Shown: positions 1 through 6,862, numbered from the stretch's first letter. The stretch: 8,744 nt of DNA from an uncultured Ideonella sp. (GCA_946479475.1 CAMLGG010000223.1:1-8744), one strand, 5' to 3'. Numbers and translations: made by a program. Notes: generated by a model not told the origin, from the sequence alone.

Positions 1-1134
1 GAGCGCGAGGATGTTGGTCTGGAACGCGATGCCGTCGATCACGCCGATGATGTCCGCGATCTTGCGCGAGCTGGCCGAGATGTCGGTCATCGTTGCCACG
101 ACTTCGGAGACGGCCCGCCCGCCCAGCGCGGCGGCGTCGCTGGCCGAGCCCGAGAGCTGGTTGGCCTGCCGCGCGGTGTCGGCGTTGTTCTTCACCGTGG
201 AGGTCATCTGCTCCATCGAGGAGGCTGTCTGCTGGACGCTCGCGGCGGCCTGTTCGGTGCGCGAGCTCAGGTCGCTGTTGCCCTGCGCGATGTCCTTGGT
301 GGCCGCCTGCACGGTCATCACCTGCTGGCTCACGTCGTCGATCAGCCAGCGGAACATCAGGCCGAGCTGGCTGATGGCGCGCATCGTCATGCCGATCTCG
401 TCCACGCGGTCCATGGTCACGGCATTGCGGTTCTCGCCGGTGGCCACGGCCAGCGCCTGCTTGCGCAGCTGCTCCAGCGGGCGGGCGAACTGCAGCTCCA
501 GCACCCAGGAGCCCAGGATCGAGGCCAGCGCCGCCATGCCACCCAGCCGCAACATCGCCTGCGGCGAGGCGCCTAAGGCAAAGCCGGCCGACACCATGAA
601 CAACGCCATGCCCGCCATGGTCATGCGGATGCGGCCCCGCACCGACATGGTCTGGCGCCAGCTGCGCCAGGCCTGCAGGCCCTTGCGCACGACGAGGCCC
701 TTGTGGAGATGCCGATTGCCGGCCTTGCCTTCGCGCAGGTCGCGGTACAGGGTCTCGGCGGCGGCGATCTCCTCGCGCGAAGCCTTGGTCCGCACCGACA
801 TGAAGCCCACCTGCTGGCCGTTGCGCACGACCGGCACGGCGTTGGCGCGGACCCAGTAGTGGTCGCCGTTCTTGCGGCGGTTCTTCACCAGGGCGGACCA
901 GGGCTCGCCGCCCTTGAGCGTGTCCCACATGTCGGCGAAGGCCTCCTTGGGCATGTCGGGATGGCGAACGAGGTTGTGCGGCTGGCCCTTGATCTCTTCC
1001 CGGTCGAAGCCGCTCACATCGATGAAGGCCTCGTTGGCGTAGGTGACGTAGCTCCGGGTGTCCGTCGTCGACATCAGCGTCGCGTTGTCCGGGAAATCGA
1101 ACTCGTGTTGCGTGACGGGCTCGTTGATTCGCAT
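1..1134 (-). CDS. aer: Aer-type aerotaxis/energy-taxis receptor (methyl-accepting chemotaxis protein), C-terminus beyond window
   Basis: Membrane receptor that senses cell redox state through a flavin-binding PAS domain and signals to the CheA/CheW chemotaxis complex. Only the N-terminal 378 residues are here; the frame is open to base 1. Residues about 15-120 are a PAS domain that closely follows E. coli Aer as I recall it, with the same numbering for R57, H58 and D60 (implicated in FAD binding in E. coli Aer), W79 and N85, and the stretch K84[10 protein letters not shown]94. The F1 linker contains H144-K-G-L-V-V-R-K. A membrane hairpin lies at about 171-187 and 197-212, then a HAMP-like segment from about 213, then a methyl-accepting signalling helix that ends in F371-Q-T-N-I-L-A-L378 of the conserved hairpin approach. 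There is no periplasmic domain, as expected for Aer. The ATG start is preceded by GGAGGGA eight bases upstream. The gene is monocistronic at its 5' end and has a candidate ANR/FNR site upstream. Confidence 0.95.
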   Translation of the reverse strand, partial: MRINEPVTQHEFDFPDNATLMSTTDTRSYVTYANEAFIDVSGFDREEIKGQPHNLVRHPDMPKEAFADMWDTLKGGEPWSALVKNRRKNGDHYWVRANAVPVVRNGQQVGFMSVRTKASREEIAAAETLYRDLREGKAGNRHLHKGLVVRKGLQAWRSWRQTMSVRGRIRMTMAGMALFMVSAGFALGASPQAMLRLGGMAALASILGSWVLELQFARPLEQLRKQALAVATGENRNAVTMDRVDEIGMTMRAISQLGLMFRWLIDDVSQQVMTVQAATKDIAQGNSDLSSRTEQAAASVQQTASSMEQMTSTVKNNADTARQANQLSGSASDAAALGGRAVSEVVATMTDISASSRKIADIIGVIDGIAFQTNILAL

Positions 1135-1271
1135 GCCTGTTCCCTCCAGTTGAGCGGGTCGTGCATCTGCACTGAACAGTTGCACGATCGGCATCTTCTG
1201 GAGGGCTTGCACCTGCCGATCGGCAAGATCGCACGCTTTGCCTCGGCTCATCGAGCATCGCCCGACGCGGC
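1135..1271 (-). promoter_or_regulatory. aer 5' leader with short palindromes and direct repeats
   Basis: This is the region between the ANR/FNR-like box and the aer start. It holds the perfect palindrome TGCCGATCGGCA (1214-1225), the inverted repeat GTGCA-TC-TGCAC (1161-1172), and a 9-bp direct repeat CGATCGGCA at 1185-1193 and 1217-1225, exactly 32 bp apart (about three helical turns). TTGCAC also occurs twice (1180-1185 and 1207-1212). These could be an operator or merely compositional. The aer ribosome binding site is the GGAGGGA complement at about 1141-1147. No convincing sigma-70 -35/-10 pair was found. Confidence 0.3.
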
Positions 1272-1285
1272 TTGATCCCCGTCAA
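1272..1285 (-). promoter_or_regulatory. Candidate ANR/FNR-family binding site upstream of aer
   Basis: The sequence TTGATCCCCGTCAA matches the ANR/FNR/DNR consensus TTGAT-N4-(A/G)TCAA at every specified position. It lies about 138 bp upstream of the aer start codon. In Pseudomonas aeruginosa, aer expression is known to depend on ANR, so the placement makes biological sense. If the site is centred at -41.5, transcription would start near base 1237 on the minus strand and the -10 would fall near 1247-1252 (GATGAG on the minus strand, a weak match). The site is clear in the sequence; its function is inferred. Confidence 0.5.
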
Positions 1286-1385
1286 GGATGCGGGATCGCG
1301 CGCTCGCTCACTCGTGAATTCGAGGCGCGGAACTGACTCTTGCGGCGCTGCCTCTGACGGTTCTTCTACGGCGTCGGCAGTGGCG

Positions 1386-1506
1386 GTGAACCACCACGAG
1401 CTGCAGCAGGTGTTCGTCAATCTGCTGATGAACGCGCTCGGGGGCCGTGCCGGCGGGCGGCCGGCTGAAGGTCGCCGCGCGCGACGAGGGCGATGCAGGC
1501 GTTGCC
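1386..1506 (+). pseudogene. Frameshifted remnant of a histidine-kinase HATPase_c domain
   Basis: In the frame starting at 1386 the translation reads VNHHELQQVFVNLLMNAL, which is the N-box of two-component histidine kinases (the helix that binds ATP-Mg, usually written as LQQVLxNLLxNA). After a run of five G at 1440-1444 the reading continues one frame over as VPAGGRLKVAARDEGDA, the usual sequence that follows the N-box (G-G-x-L-x-V-x-x-x-D). One extra G in the run explains the break. No HisKA helix precedes it and no G1/G2 box (DxGxG) follows, so only about 40 residues of a kinase survive. It has no start codon or ribosome binding site of its own. The N-box reading is strong; what the parent gene was cannot be said. 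Confidence 0.65.
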
Positions 1507-1562
1507 ACTGCTCGGCCGGCAGCTCGGCCCCCAGGCCGGCGCCGGTGCCGGCAACGTCGGGA
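1507..1562. other. GC-rich spacer downstream of the DUF2200 gene
   Basis: This short non-coding stretch follows the stop of the minus-strand DUF2200 gene. With the last bases of the kinase remnant it forms a 7-bp inverted repeat, CGTTGCC (1500-1506) and GGCAACG (1550-1556), enclosing several GGCCGGC-like blocks. It could fold and end transcription of the minus-strand genes, but there is no T-tract, so it is not a classical intrinsic terminator. Confidence 0.2.
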
Positions 1563-1910
1563 TCACCGCAGGATCTTCTCCATCGCCTTGCCCTTGGCGA
1601 GTTCGTCGACCAGCTTGTCGAGCTGGCGGATCCGCTGCATCAGCGGGTCGTCGATCTCCTCGACGCGCACGCCGCACACCACGCCCGTGATGAGCGAGCT
1701 GTCCGGGTTCATGGCGGGGGCCTGGGCGAAGAAGGTCTCGAAGTCGTGGCCGAGATCGAGCTGCCGCTGCAGGCCGGGTTGATCGTAGCCCGTGAGCCAG
1801 TGGATGAGCTGGTCGACTTCGTCCTTCGTGCGGCCCTTGCGCTCGGCCTTCTGGAGGTAGAGCGGGTAGACCTTGGCGAAGGGCGTGCTGAAGATTCGAT
1901 GCGTGGGCAC
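1563..1910 (-). CDS. DUF2200 family protein
   Basis: A 115-residue soluble protein of unknown function, matching the DUF2200 family as I know it. Hallmarks are M1-P-T-H-R-I-F, the segment [19 protein letters not shown] (about residues 15-33), HWLTGYD near residues 37-43, [20 protein letters not shown] near 73-92, and a C-terminus rich in charged helix ending in [11 protein letters not shown]. The length is typical. There is no signal peptide, membrane segment or catalytic motif. The start codon is GTG at 1908-1910 (not ATG), supported by a strong AAGGAGG seven bases upstream; no in-frame ATG lies near the N-terminus. It is the last of three same-strand small genes, 64 bp after the tautomerase stop, with a 9-bp stem-loop in the gap. 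No function should be assigned. Confidence 0.88.
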   Translation of the reverse strand: MPTHRIFSTPFAKVYPLYLQKAERKGRTKDEVDQLIHWLTGYDQPGLQRQLDLGHDFETFFAQAPAMNPDSSLITGVVCGVRVEEIDDPLMQRIRQLDKLVDELAKGKAMEKILR

Positions 1911-1927
1911 GGCGTTCCTCCTTCAGG

Positions 1928-1948
1928 GCCCGGCCGCTGCGGCCGGGC
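1928..1948 (-). other. Perfect 9-bp stem-loop immediately upstream of the DUF2200 ribosome binding site
   Basis: GCCCGGCCG and CGGCCGGGC flank a three-base CTG loop. The hairpin lies between the tautomerase stop and the DUF2200 start, about five bases before the AAGGAGG. It has no T-tract. It could stall or attenuate readthrough from the upstream gene, protect the mRNA 5' end after processing, or affect ribosome access. The structure is certain in the sequence; the role is not. Confidence 0.4.
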
Positions 1949-1974
1949 ACGAGGACCGCAATGTAGTGCCCGCG

Positions 1975-2373
1975 TCAGCCCGCAGGATGCTGGTAGCGAT
2001 ACTCCTGCGTCTTGCCGCCGAAACCGTAGGCCGCCGCGCGGACGTCCTCGACGTGGATGTAGCTCTCCTCGTGCAGGTTGCCCAGCAGCTCCGCCATCGC
2101 CTCGAAGGCCTCGGCGATGTACTGCGACTTCTCGGCCTTGGTGTTGGTCTCGTCGACCACCTTGACGTCGAAGTAGAAGCTGCGCTTGCCCAGGCTGGCG
2201 AGCGACTCGCCGCCGACGTACCAGTCCTCCGGGTCCACGTAGTCGATGACCACCGCGGTCAGCTTGCGGTTCTTCTTGAGCACGCGCTCGGTGAGGTCGA
2301 GCAGCGTGTGGGTGATCTTCCGGGACAGAGCCTGGCTGCGGGTGGCGGAGACCTTGACGTTGAGGATGGGCAT
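1975..2373 (-). CDS. Tautomerase-superfamily protein (4-oxalocrotonate tautomerase / MIF-like fold)
   Basis: A 132-residue cytoplasmic protein. It starts M1-P2-I-L-N-V-K-V: the Pro directly after the initiator Met is the catalytic N-terminal proline of the tautomerase superfamily, exposed when Met is removed. Two beta-alpha-beta halves are visible: residues 2-50 (strand, helix about 12-33, strand about 38-45) and residues 63-115 (RSFYFDVKVVD strand, helix about 78-99, strand about 105-113). This is the double-length layout of CHMI/MIF-type members rather than the 62-residue 4-OT. The substrate cannot be deduced. A longer in-frame reading upstream exists, but this ATG is preferred because it gives Pro2 and follows AGGA about eight bases upstream. 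It is the middle of three same-strand small genes, 141 bp after the YdeI/OmdA-like stop. Confidence 0.87.
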   Translation of the reverse strand: MPILNVKVSATRSQALSRKITHTLLDLTERVLKKNRKLTAVVIDYVDPEDWYVGGESLASLGKRSFYFDVKVVDETNTKAEKSQYIAEAFEAMAELLGNLHEESYIHVEDVRAAAYGFGGKTQEYRYQHPAG

Positions 2374-2441
2374 GTCGGTTCCTGGTGGGTGGGCGATGGG
2401 CTCACTGTAGGAGCCGGCCCCGACCCGGGAAACGACGCGGA

Positions 2442-2481
2442 CTGCCAAACGGCTTTGCGATCGGTGCAAAGCCGTCGGCAG
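2442..2481 (-). terminator. Strong stem-loop between the YdeI/OmdA-like gene and the tautomerase gene
   Basis: ACGGCTTTGC (2449-2458) and GCAAAGCCGT (2466-2475) form a perfect 10-bp stem around a 7-base loop. An outer CTGCC (2442-2446) and GGCAG (2477-2481) add five more pairs across a small internal bulge. It begins about 34 bp after the YdeI/OmdA-like stop on the minus strand, which is where a terminator would sit. No run of T follows on the minus strand, so it is a terminator-like or mRNA-stabilising hairpin rather than a textbook intrinsic terminator. Confidence 0.45.
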
Positions 2482-2514
2482 GGCGCGCCTGGAAGCTCCG
2501 GGGACCGGCAGGGG

Positions 2515-3132
2515 TCACGCCTTGGAGCCGGACCTGGGGGCGTGGATGGTCTGCCCGCGGGCGAGCATCTCCACCAGCTGGGCGATGCGACGGGCGCGCG
2601 TCTCGGGCTTCACGGCCGTCTGCACGCGCCACAGCACCGCGTAGCGATTGGTCGCGTCGATGGTCGCGAAGAAGGCCTTGGCCTCAGGCTGCGCTTCCAG
2701 TGCTGCCTGCAGGTCCTCGGGCACGGTGGACGTGCGCGCGCCGTCGTAGGCCTGCGCCCAGCGCCCGTCCGCCTTGGCGGCCTCGACCTGCGCCTGGCCC
2801 GGCGCCTGCATGCGGCCGGCCTCCATCAGCGCCGCGACTTTCTCGACGTTGATCTTCGACCAGATGCTGCGCGCGCGCCGCGGCGTGAACCGCTGGAGAA
2901 AGTGCTGGTCGTCCAGGCTCTTCTTCTGGCCGTCGATCCAGCCCCAGCACAGCGCGATCTCCACCGCCTCGGCGTAGGTGACGCTGGTTTCATGGGCGCC
3001 GCGCTTGGCGATCTTGAGCCACAGGCCGTCGGAGCTGGCGTGATGCTTCTTCAGCCAGGCCTCGAAAGCCTGGGCACTCTTGAACAGGGTCGGGGAGGCA
3101 TCGGCGGGGGTGGCGGATCTTGCGGCAGGCAT
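2515..3132 (-). CDS. YdeI/OmpD-associated (OmdA) family protein
   Basis: A 205-residue soluble protein of the YdeI/OmdA family (Pfam 'bacteriocin-protection, YdeI or OmpD-associated'). Family members have been linked to resistance to cationic peptides in enteric bacteria, but the molecular function is not settled. Visible hallmarks: FEAWLKKHHASSDGLWLKIAK (about 23-43), VTYAEAVEIALCWGWIDG (51-68), KKSLDD (70-75), RFTPRR (81-86), SIWSKIN (89-95), then the C-terminal helical part with VPEDLQAAL (137-145) and A-x-R-I-A-Q-L-V (about 180-187). There is no signal peptide. The start at ATG 3132 fits the family's usual Ala/Pro/Ser-rich N-terminus. It has no clear Shine-Dalgarno sequence and lies in the loop of a 10-bp inverted repeat. 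A longer frame upstream is open but low in family character. The gene is divergent from the diguanylate cyclase. Confidence 0.87.
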   Translation of the reverse strand: MPAARSATPADASPTLFKSAQAFEAWLKKHHASSDGLWLKIAKRGAHETSVTYAEAVEIALCWGWIDGQKKSLDDQHFLQRFTPRRARSIWSKINVEKVAALMEAGRMQAPGQAQVEAAKADGRWAQAYDGARTSTVPEDLQAALEAQPEAKAFFATIDATNRYAVLWRVQTAVKPETRARRIAQLVEMLARGQTIHAPRSGSKA

Positions 3133-3153
3133 TGCGCGGAGTGTGCCGCAAGA
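3118..3153 (-). promoter_or_regulatory. 10-bp inverted repeat enclosing the YdeI/OmdA-like start codon
   Basis: TCTTGCGGCA (3118-3127) and TGCCGCAAGA (3144-3153) are perfect inverted copies separated by 16 bases. The ATG of the minus-strand gene (3130-3132) lies in that loop, and no obvious Shine-Dalgarno sequence precedes it. As RNA this would present the start codon in a hairpin loop; as DNA it could be a two-half-site operator. The repeat is certain, the function inferred. Confidence 0.4.
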
Positions 3154-3301
3154 GCGCAGGACCGGCGGCATGCCCCGTCCGGCCGCCCCGTGCCGGTCCA
3201 CCCCCGCAACCTGCCCATTCCTGCCCGCCGAGCGATTTAATTCCGCCGCCCAGGCGCCGAAGAGCCCCGTACCTGGCGCCCATTGCGCTGGATGGCCCTG
3301 C
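3154..3301. other. Divergent intergenic region between YdeI/OmdA-like gene and diguanylate cyclase
   Basis: Both promoters of the divergent genes should lie here. The only AT-rich patch is TTTAATT at 3236-3242, which could serve as a -10 for the plus-strand gene (TTTAAT, start near 3248) or, as ATTAAA, for the minus strand. No good -35 partner at 16-18 bp is visible on either strand. GGCGCC occurs at 3253-3258 and 3275-3280. Confidence 0.25.
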
Positions 3302-6300
3302 ATGCGTCGAACGTCTGTCATTCACCTGCTGTACCGCTGCCTGTGGGCGGTGCTGTGCATCGTCGCGCACGGCGGCCCCGCGGCCGCCGAGGCCGGTGAA
3401 GGGGATGCCTGGGCCGCCCGGTCGGACGCCGTCTTCAGCCGGGCGCTGTCGGAGGCCCTGTCGGTCACCGACCTCGTCCAGGACCAGGACGGGTTTCTCT
3501 GGGTGGCCACGCAGACCGGCCTGGGCCGCTGGGACGGCTACCAGCTGCGCCGGTATGCCGGCGACATCGGCACCCCCGGTGCCTTGCCTGACAGCTACGT
3601 GCTCACGCTGTCCATCGACGGCCGTGGCCGACTGTGGGTCGGCACCAGCGCGGGCGGCCTGGTCCGCTTCGACGCTGCTACGGATCGCTTCGTTTCGCCG
3701 CTGAAGGGCAGCGCTGCGCTCACGCGCAACAGCGTGTCCGCCGTGCTGGACGACGGCCAGGGTGGCCTGTGGGTGGGCACGGGGGGCGGCCTGGATCGCC
3801 TGGACCCCGAGCGAGGCAGCGTCGTGCGGCATGCCGCTTGGGCCCGCGCGCACGGGCTGCCCGACAGCTCGGTGCAAGCCTTGCTGCGCGACGCCGACGG
3901 TGCGCTCTGGGTCGGCACCGACCAGGGCCTGTTCCGGCTGGCGGCCGGGGGCGAGCGTTTCGAACAGGTGCCCCTGCCCAGCAGCGAGAAGGGCGAGCCC
4001 TTCGTGGCGCAGTTGCTGCTGGACGATGGCCACAGGGTGTGGGCCGGCACGCGCTCGCACGGGGCCTTCGTGATCGAGCCGGGTTCCGCCAAGGCCGCGC
4101 CGCTGCACCGGCTGGTGGGCAACGGCAGGGCCGGATTGGCCCGTGCGGCGATCCGGGGGATGACGCGCGGCGGGCCCGGCGAGGTCTGGCTGGGCACGGA
4201 TGGCGACGGCATCGAGCGCGTGGACACGCAGCGCTGGCAACTGCGGCATGTGCGACACCAGGCGCGCGGCCTCGCCAGCCTGCCGGACGACGACATCAGC
4301 GCGCTGTACCGCGATCGCAGCGGCATGGTCTGGGTGGGCACGGATGGAGGGTTGAGCTACCACGACGTCCGGCAGTCCGGGATCAGCACCTGGCTCGGCG
4401 GGACCGGCGACGAGCGGGGCATCCATCATCCCAACGTGCCTTTCGTGCTGGCGCGGCCCGATGGCCGCGTGTGGCTGAGCGTGGGCGACGGAGGCATCGA
4501 CGTGGTGCAGCCGGCGCTCGGCGTGGTGGCGCGCCTGCGGCCCGATGCCTCTTCACCTGCAACGGCGCTGCCGCCGGGGCGCGTGCTGTGCATGGTCCCT
4601 GCGCCCTCGGGCGAGGTCTACATCGGCACGCAGCGCGGGCTGTACAAGGCGGACGCGGACGGCCGCGCCGTTCGCCGGCTGGAGGTGCCCGGCCGCGCGC
4701 CCACCGCGTCGATCTGGGCCATGGCGATGCAGGGCACGAGGCTGTGGTTCGGTGGGCTCGACGGCCTCTGGGGCGTCGATCCGGCGGGCGCGAGCGGGCT
4801 GCACCTGGCCGTGCGCGAGGATGGCAGCCGGCTGGGCGAAAAGCGCATCACCGCCTTGCTGCAGGCCGGTGCCGCGAGCTTGTGGGTGGGGACCCGCTCG
4901 GGAATCCTCCGGCTGGACACCGACACGCTCTCGGTGAGCAAGCCTCTCCCGCCGGGGCCCGGAGCCGTCGGCCTGCCCAGCGCGTACGTGTCGTCCATGC
5001 TGCTGGACAGGCGCGGCCGGCTGTGGGCGGCCTTCTTCGGCGCGGGCGTGCGGGTGATGGAGTTCCCGGCTCCCGCTGCCGCCTCGCCGTCCGCGGTCAA
5101 CCGAGTCACGCGGGCGCAGGGCCTGCCGCACGACGGCGTCAATGCGCTCGTGATGGACGCCGACGGCGACATCTGGGCCAGCACCGACGCGGGGCTGGCC
5201 CGCATCGCTGCAGGCACGCTGGAGGTCAGGTCCTTCGACGCCTCCGACGGCGTCGGCGTGCCCACCTATTGGACGAGCGCCGGCGCCGTCATGCCCGACG
5301 GCCACGTGCTGTTCGGCGGCAGCGGCGGCCTGACCATCGTCGATCCCAGGCGGGTCGTCACCGATCGGCCCGCGGCTCCCCTGGTGGTGACCGAGCTGCG
5401 CCTGGGCGAGCAGGCGCCGCTGCCGGGCTACTTCACGCCGGCCTCGTCCCGCAAGCCGATGGCGATCCGCTCGGGCCGGCGCAGCGTGCTGGCCGAGTTC
5501 GCCGTCCTGGACTACGCGTCCCCTGCGCGCAGTCGCTACCAATACCGCTTGCGCGGCATCGATCGCGACTGGACGAGCACCGACCCGAAGCGCCGGATCG
5601 CCGCCTACACCAACCTGCCGGTGGGCGACTACGTCCTCGAGCTTCGAGGCGCCAGCGCCAACGGCCCCTGGTCCCGCACGCTGGAGCTGCCGCTGCAGGT
5701 GCTTCCCAGCTGGCACGAGACCGCGTGGTTTCGCGCGAGCGCGGTGCTGGCGGCGATCGGCCTGCTGGCTGCGCTGGTGCAGGGCCGCACCTTGTACCTG
5801 CGGCGGCGCCAGCGCGCGCTCGAGGCCCTGGTCGCCGAGCGGACGACCGCGCTGGAGCAGCGCACCCTCGAGCTCCAGCAAAGCCAGCAGCAGCTGGAGA
5901 AGATCGCCTACTTCGATGGCCTGACCGGCCTGGCGAACCGGCGCATGTTCAACGACGAGGCGCGGCGGATGCTGGCGCAGGCCAGGCGCCAGGGCGGTGG
6001 CCTGTGCCTGCTGCTGATCGACCTGGATCACTTCAAGCAGATCAACGACACCCTGGGCCACCAGACGGGCGACGCGGTGCTGGCCGCCATCGGCAGCCGC
6101 ATCGATGCGGCGGTGCGCGAATCCGACCGAGTGGCCCGGCTGGGTGGCGACGAGTTCGCCGTGCTGCTGCCCGGCACGACCGACAGCGCCTCGGTGCGGC
6201 AGGTCTGCGACCGCATCCTCGCCCGGGTGGCCGAGCCGCCCTCGCCCTCGCACGAGGCCATCCCGCTGCTGCCCGGCATCAGCATCGGCGCGGCCTGCTT

Positions 6301-6433
6301 CCCCCGCGATGCGGACGACATGGACGCGCTCTACAAGGCGGCCGACATCGCGCTCTACGACGCCAAGCATGCGGGGCGGGGGCGGTGCAGCTTCTACTCC
6401 GAGACGCAGGGGGCGCCGGTGGAGATCGGGTGA
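3302..6433 (+). CDS. Membrane sensor diguanylate cyclase: double beta-propeller, Y_Y_Y domain, TM helix, GGDEF
   Basis: A 1043-residue inner-membrane protein predicted to make cyclic di-GMP from two GTP in response to a periplasmic signal. The N-terminus is a signal peptide (residues 1 to about 29, RR-start, hydrophobic core, A-A-A-E cleavage). Residues about 55-685 hold fourteen Reg_prop-type repeats, most with D-G-x-(L/V)-W-(V/L)-G-T then G-(L/I), enough for two seven-bladed propellers. About 693-800 is a Y_Y_Y domain (Y746-Q-Y-R-L-R-G-I-D-x-x-W). One membrane helix lies at about 812-828 and a Gln/Glu-rich coiled coil at 832-870, with no HAMP or histidine-kinase core. The GGDEF domain runs from D872-G-L-T-G-L-A-N-R-R to about 1035: metal-ligand D907, guanine-contact N915 and D924, active site G948-G-D-E-F952, and inhibitory I-site R939-E-S-D942 exactly five residues before it. 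All key residues are present, so it should be active and product-inhibited. The ATG at 3302 is chosen because it begins the signal peptide; the Shine-Dalgarno is weak (GGA about 12 bases upstream). The ligand is unknown. There is no EAL domain. Confidence 0.93.
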   Translation: MRRTSVIHLLYRCLWAVLCIVAHGGPAAAEAGEGDAWAARSDAVFSRALSEALSVTDLVQDQDGFLWVATQTGLGRWDGYQLRRYAGDIGTPGALPDSYVLTLSIDGRGRLWVGTSAGGLVRFDAATDRFVSPLKGSAALTRNSVSAVLDDGQGGLWVGTGGGLDRLDPERGSVVRHAAWARAHGLPDSSVQALLRDADGALWVGTDQGLFRLAAGGERFEQVPLPSSEKGEPFVAQLLLDDGHRVWAGTRSHGAFVIEPGSAKAAPLHRLVGNGRAGLARAAIRGMTRGGPGEVWLGTDGDGIERVDTQRWQLRHVRHQARGLASLPDDDISALYRDRSGMVWVGTDGGLSYHDVRQSGISTWLGGTGDERGIHHPNVPFVLARPDGRVWLSVGDGGIDVVQPALGVVARLRPDASSPATALPPGRVLCMVPAPSGEVYIGTQRGLYKADADGRAVRRLEVPGRAPTASIWAMAMQGTRLWFGGLDGLWGVDPAGASGLHLAVREDGSRLGEKRITALLQAGAASLWVGTRSGILRLDTDTLSVSKPLPPGPGAVGLPSAYVSSMLLDRRGRLWAAFFGAGVRVMEFPAPAAASPSAVNRVTRAQGLPHDGVNALVMDADGDIWASTDAGLARIAAGTLEVRSFDASDGVGVPTYWTSAGAVMPDGHVLFGGSGGLTIVDPRRVVTDRPAAPLVVTELRLGEQAPLPGYFTPASSRKPMAIRSGRRSVLAEFAVLDYASPARSRYQYRLRGIDRDWTSTDPKRRIAAYTNLPVGDYVLELRGASANGPWSRTLELPLQVLPSWHETAWFRASAVLAAIGLLAALVQGRTLYLRRRQRALEALVAERTTALEQRTLELQQSQQQLEKIAYFDGLTGLANRRMFNDEARRMLAQARRQGGGLCLLLIDLDHFKQINDTLGHQTGDAVLAAIGSRIDAAVRESDRVARLGGDEFAVLLPGTTDSASVRQVCDRILARVAEPPSPSHEAIPLLPGISIGAACFPRDADDMDALYKAADIALYDAKHAGRGRCSFYSETQGAPVEIG

Positions 6434-6862
6434 CTACGGGGCCAGCGATCAGGCCAGCGCCCCAGTTCCAGCTCGAAGCTCCTGAAGCTCCCTCAGGTCT
6501 GCAGCGTCTCCGGTCAGTGGCCGGCTCGGGCGAATTCACTCTGAGCGATATGAAGCGGCCCGTGGTGCGCGGCGACCGCTGGCGGCACGAACGTCGGCAG
6601 TGCGCATTACAGCGGCCGTAGACCTCACCCGTCGACCAGTACTGAGCGCTGCCGACGGCTTCGCTTCGTCTTGAACTCACGGTACGACCCTGGACGGACG
6701 CTCGCGGAGCCAGATTCGCTGCCTCAAAGCAGTCGCCCACGGCGCGGATGCAGATCGATGCCAATCGCTCCAACGGCGGCACGGGAAAGCGCTGCTTGTC
6801 TGCTGCAGCAACAGGCCAGCACCTCGCCACGACAGTTCATCGCAAAGAAGCATTGCCGAGGT
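6434..6862. other. Gene-free stretch after the diguanylate cyclase, with a large inverted repeat
   Basis: I find no reading frame here that looks like a real protein on either strand; the open frames are Arg/Pro/Ser-rich shadows. The composition is slightly less GC-biased than the flanking genes. The only structures seen are a weak CCTGA/TCAGG hairpin at 6481-6497 just after the diguanylate cyclase stop and the inverted repeat at 6592-6657. It may be a decayed gene or an old insertion; nothing in it is recognisable. Confidence 0.4.
6592..6657. repeat. 12-bp-arm inverted repeat, 66 bp overall
   Basis: CGTCGGCAGTGC (6592-6603) pairs with GCGCTGCCGACG (6646-6657); eleven Watson-Crick pairs plus one G-T wobble, with 42 bases between. 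The inner part contains AGTACT and GTCGAC palindromes. It could be a dispersed palindromic repeat, a small structured RNA or the relic of a mobile element. It shows no attC-type GTTRRRY/RYYYAAC ends. Confidence 0.35.

Noticed and set aside
1217..1240. Possible sigma-28 flagellar promoter for aer (CAAAG and GCCGATCG on the minus strand)
   Set aside because: The spacing between the two blocks is about three bases too short for the TAAA-N15-GCCGATAA consensus and both blocks carry mismatches.
2990..4429. A 479-codon minus-strand open frame across the start of the diguanylate cyclase
   Set aside because: Antisense shadow of the propeller repeats with low-complexity composition (AGPAEPGA-like), no recognisable domain.
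3302..6433. Hybrid two-component system protein (propeller plus histidine kinase)
   Set aside because: After the Y_Y_Y domain and membrane helix there is no HisKA or HATPase_c domain, only a coiled coil and GGDEF.
3634..6621. A 995-codon open frame overlapping the diguanylate cyclase in another plus-strand frame
   Set aside because: It is an Arg/Ala/Gly/Pro-rich shadow caused by high GC; the true frame has a signal peptide, propeller repeats and a full GGDEF domain.
6592..6657. Integron attC-like site
   Set aside because: The arms lack the conserved GTTRRRY/RYYYAAC core sites and no integrase or gene cassette is present.
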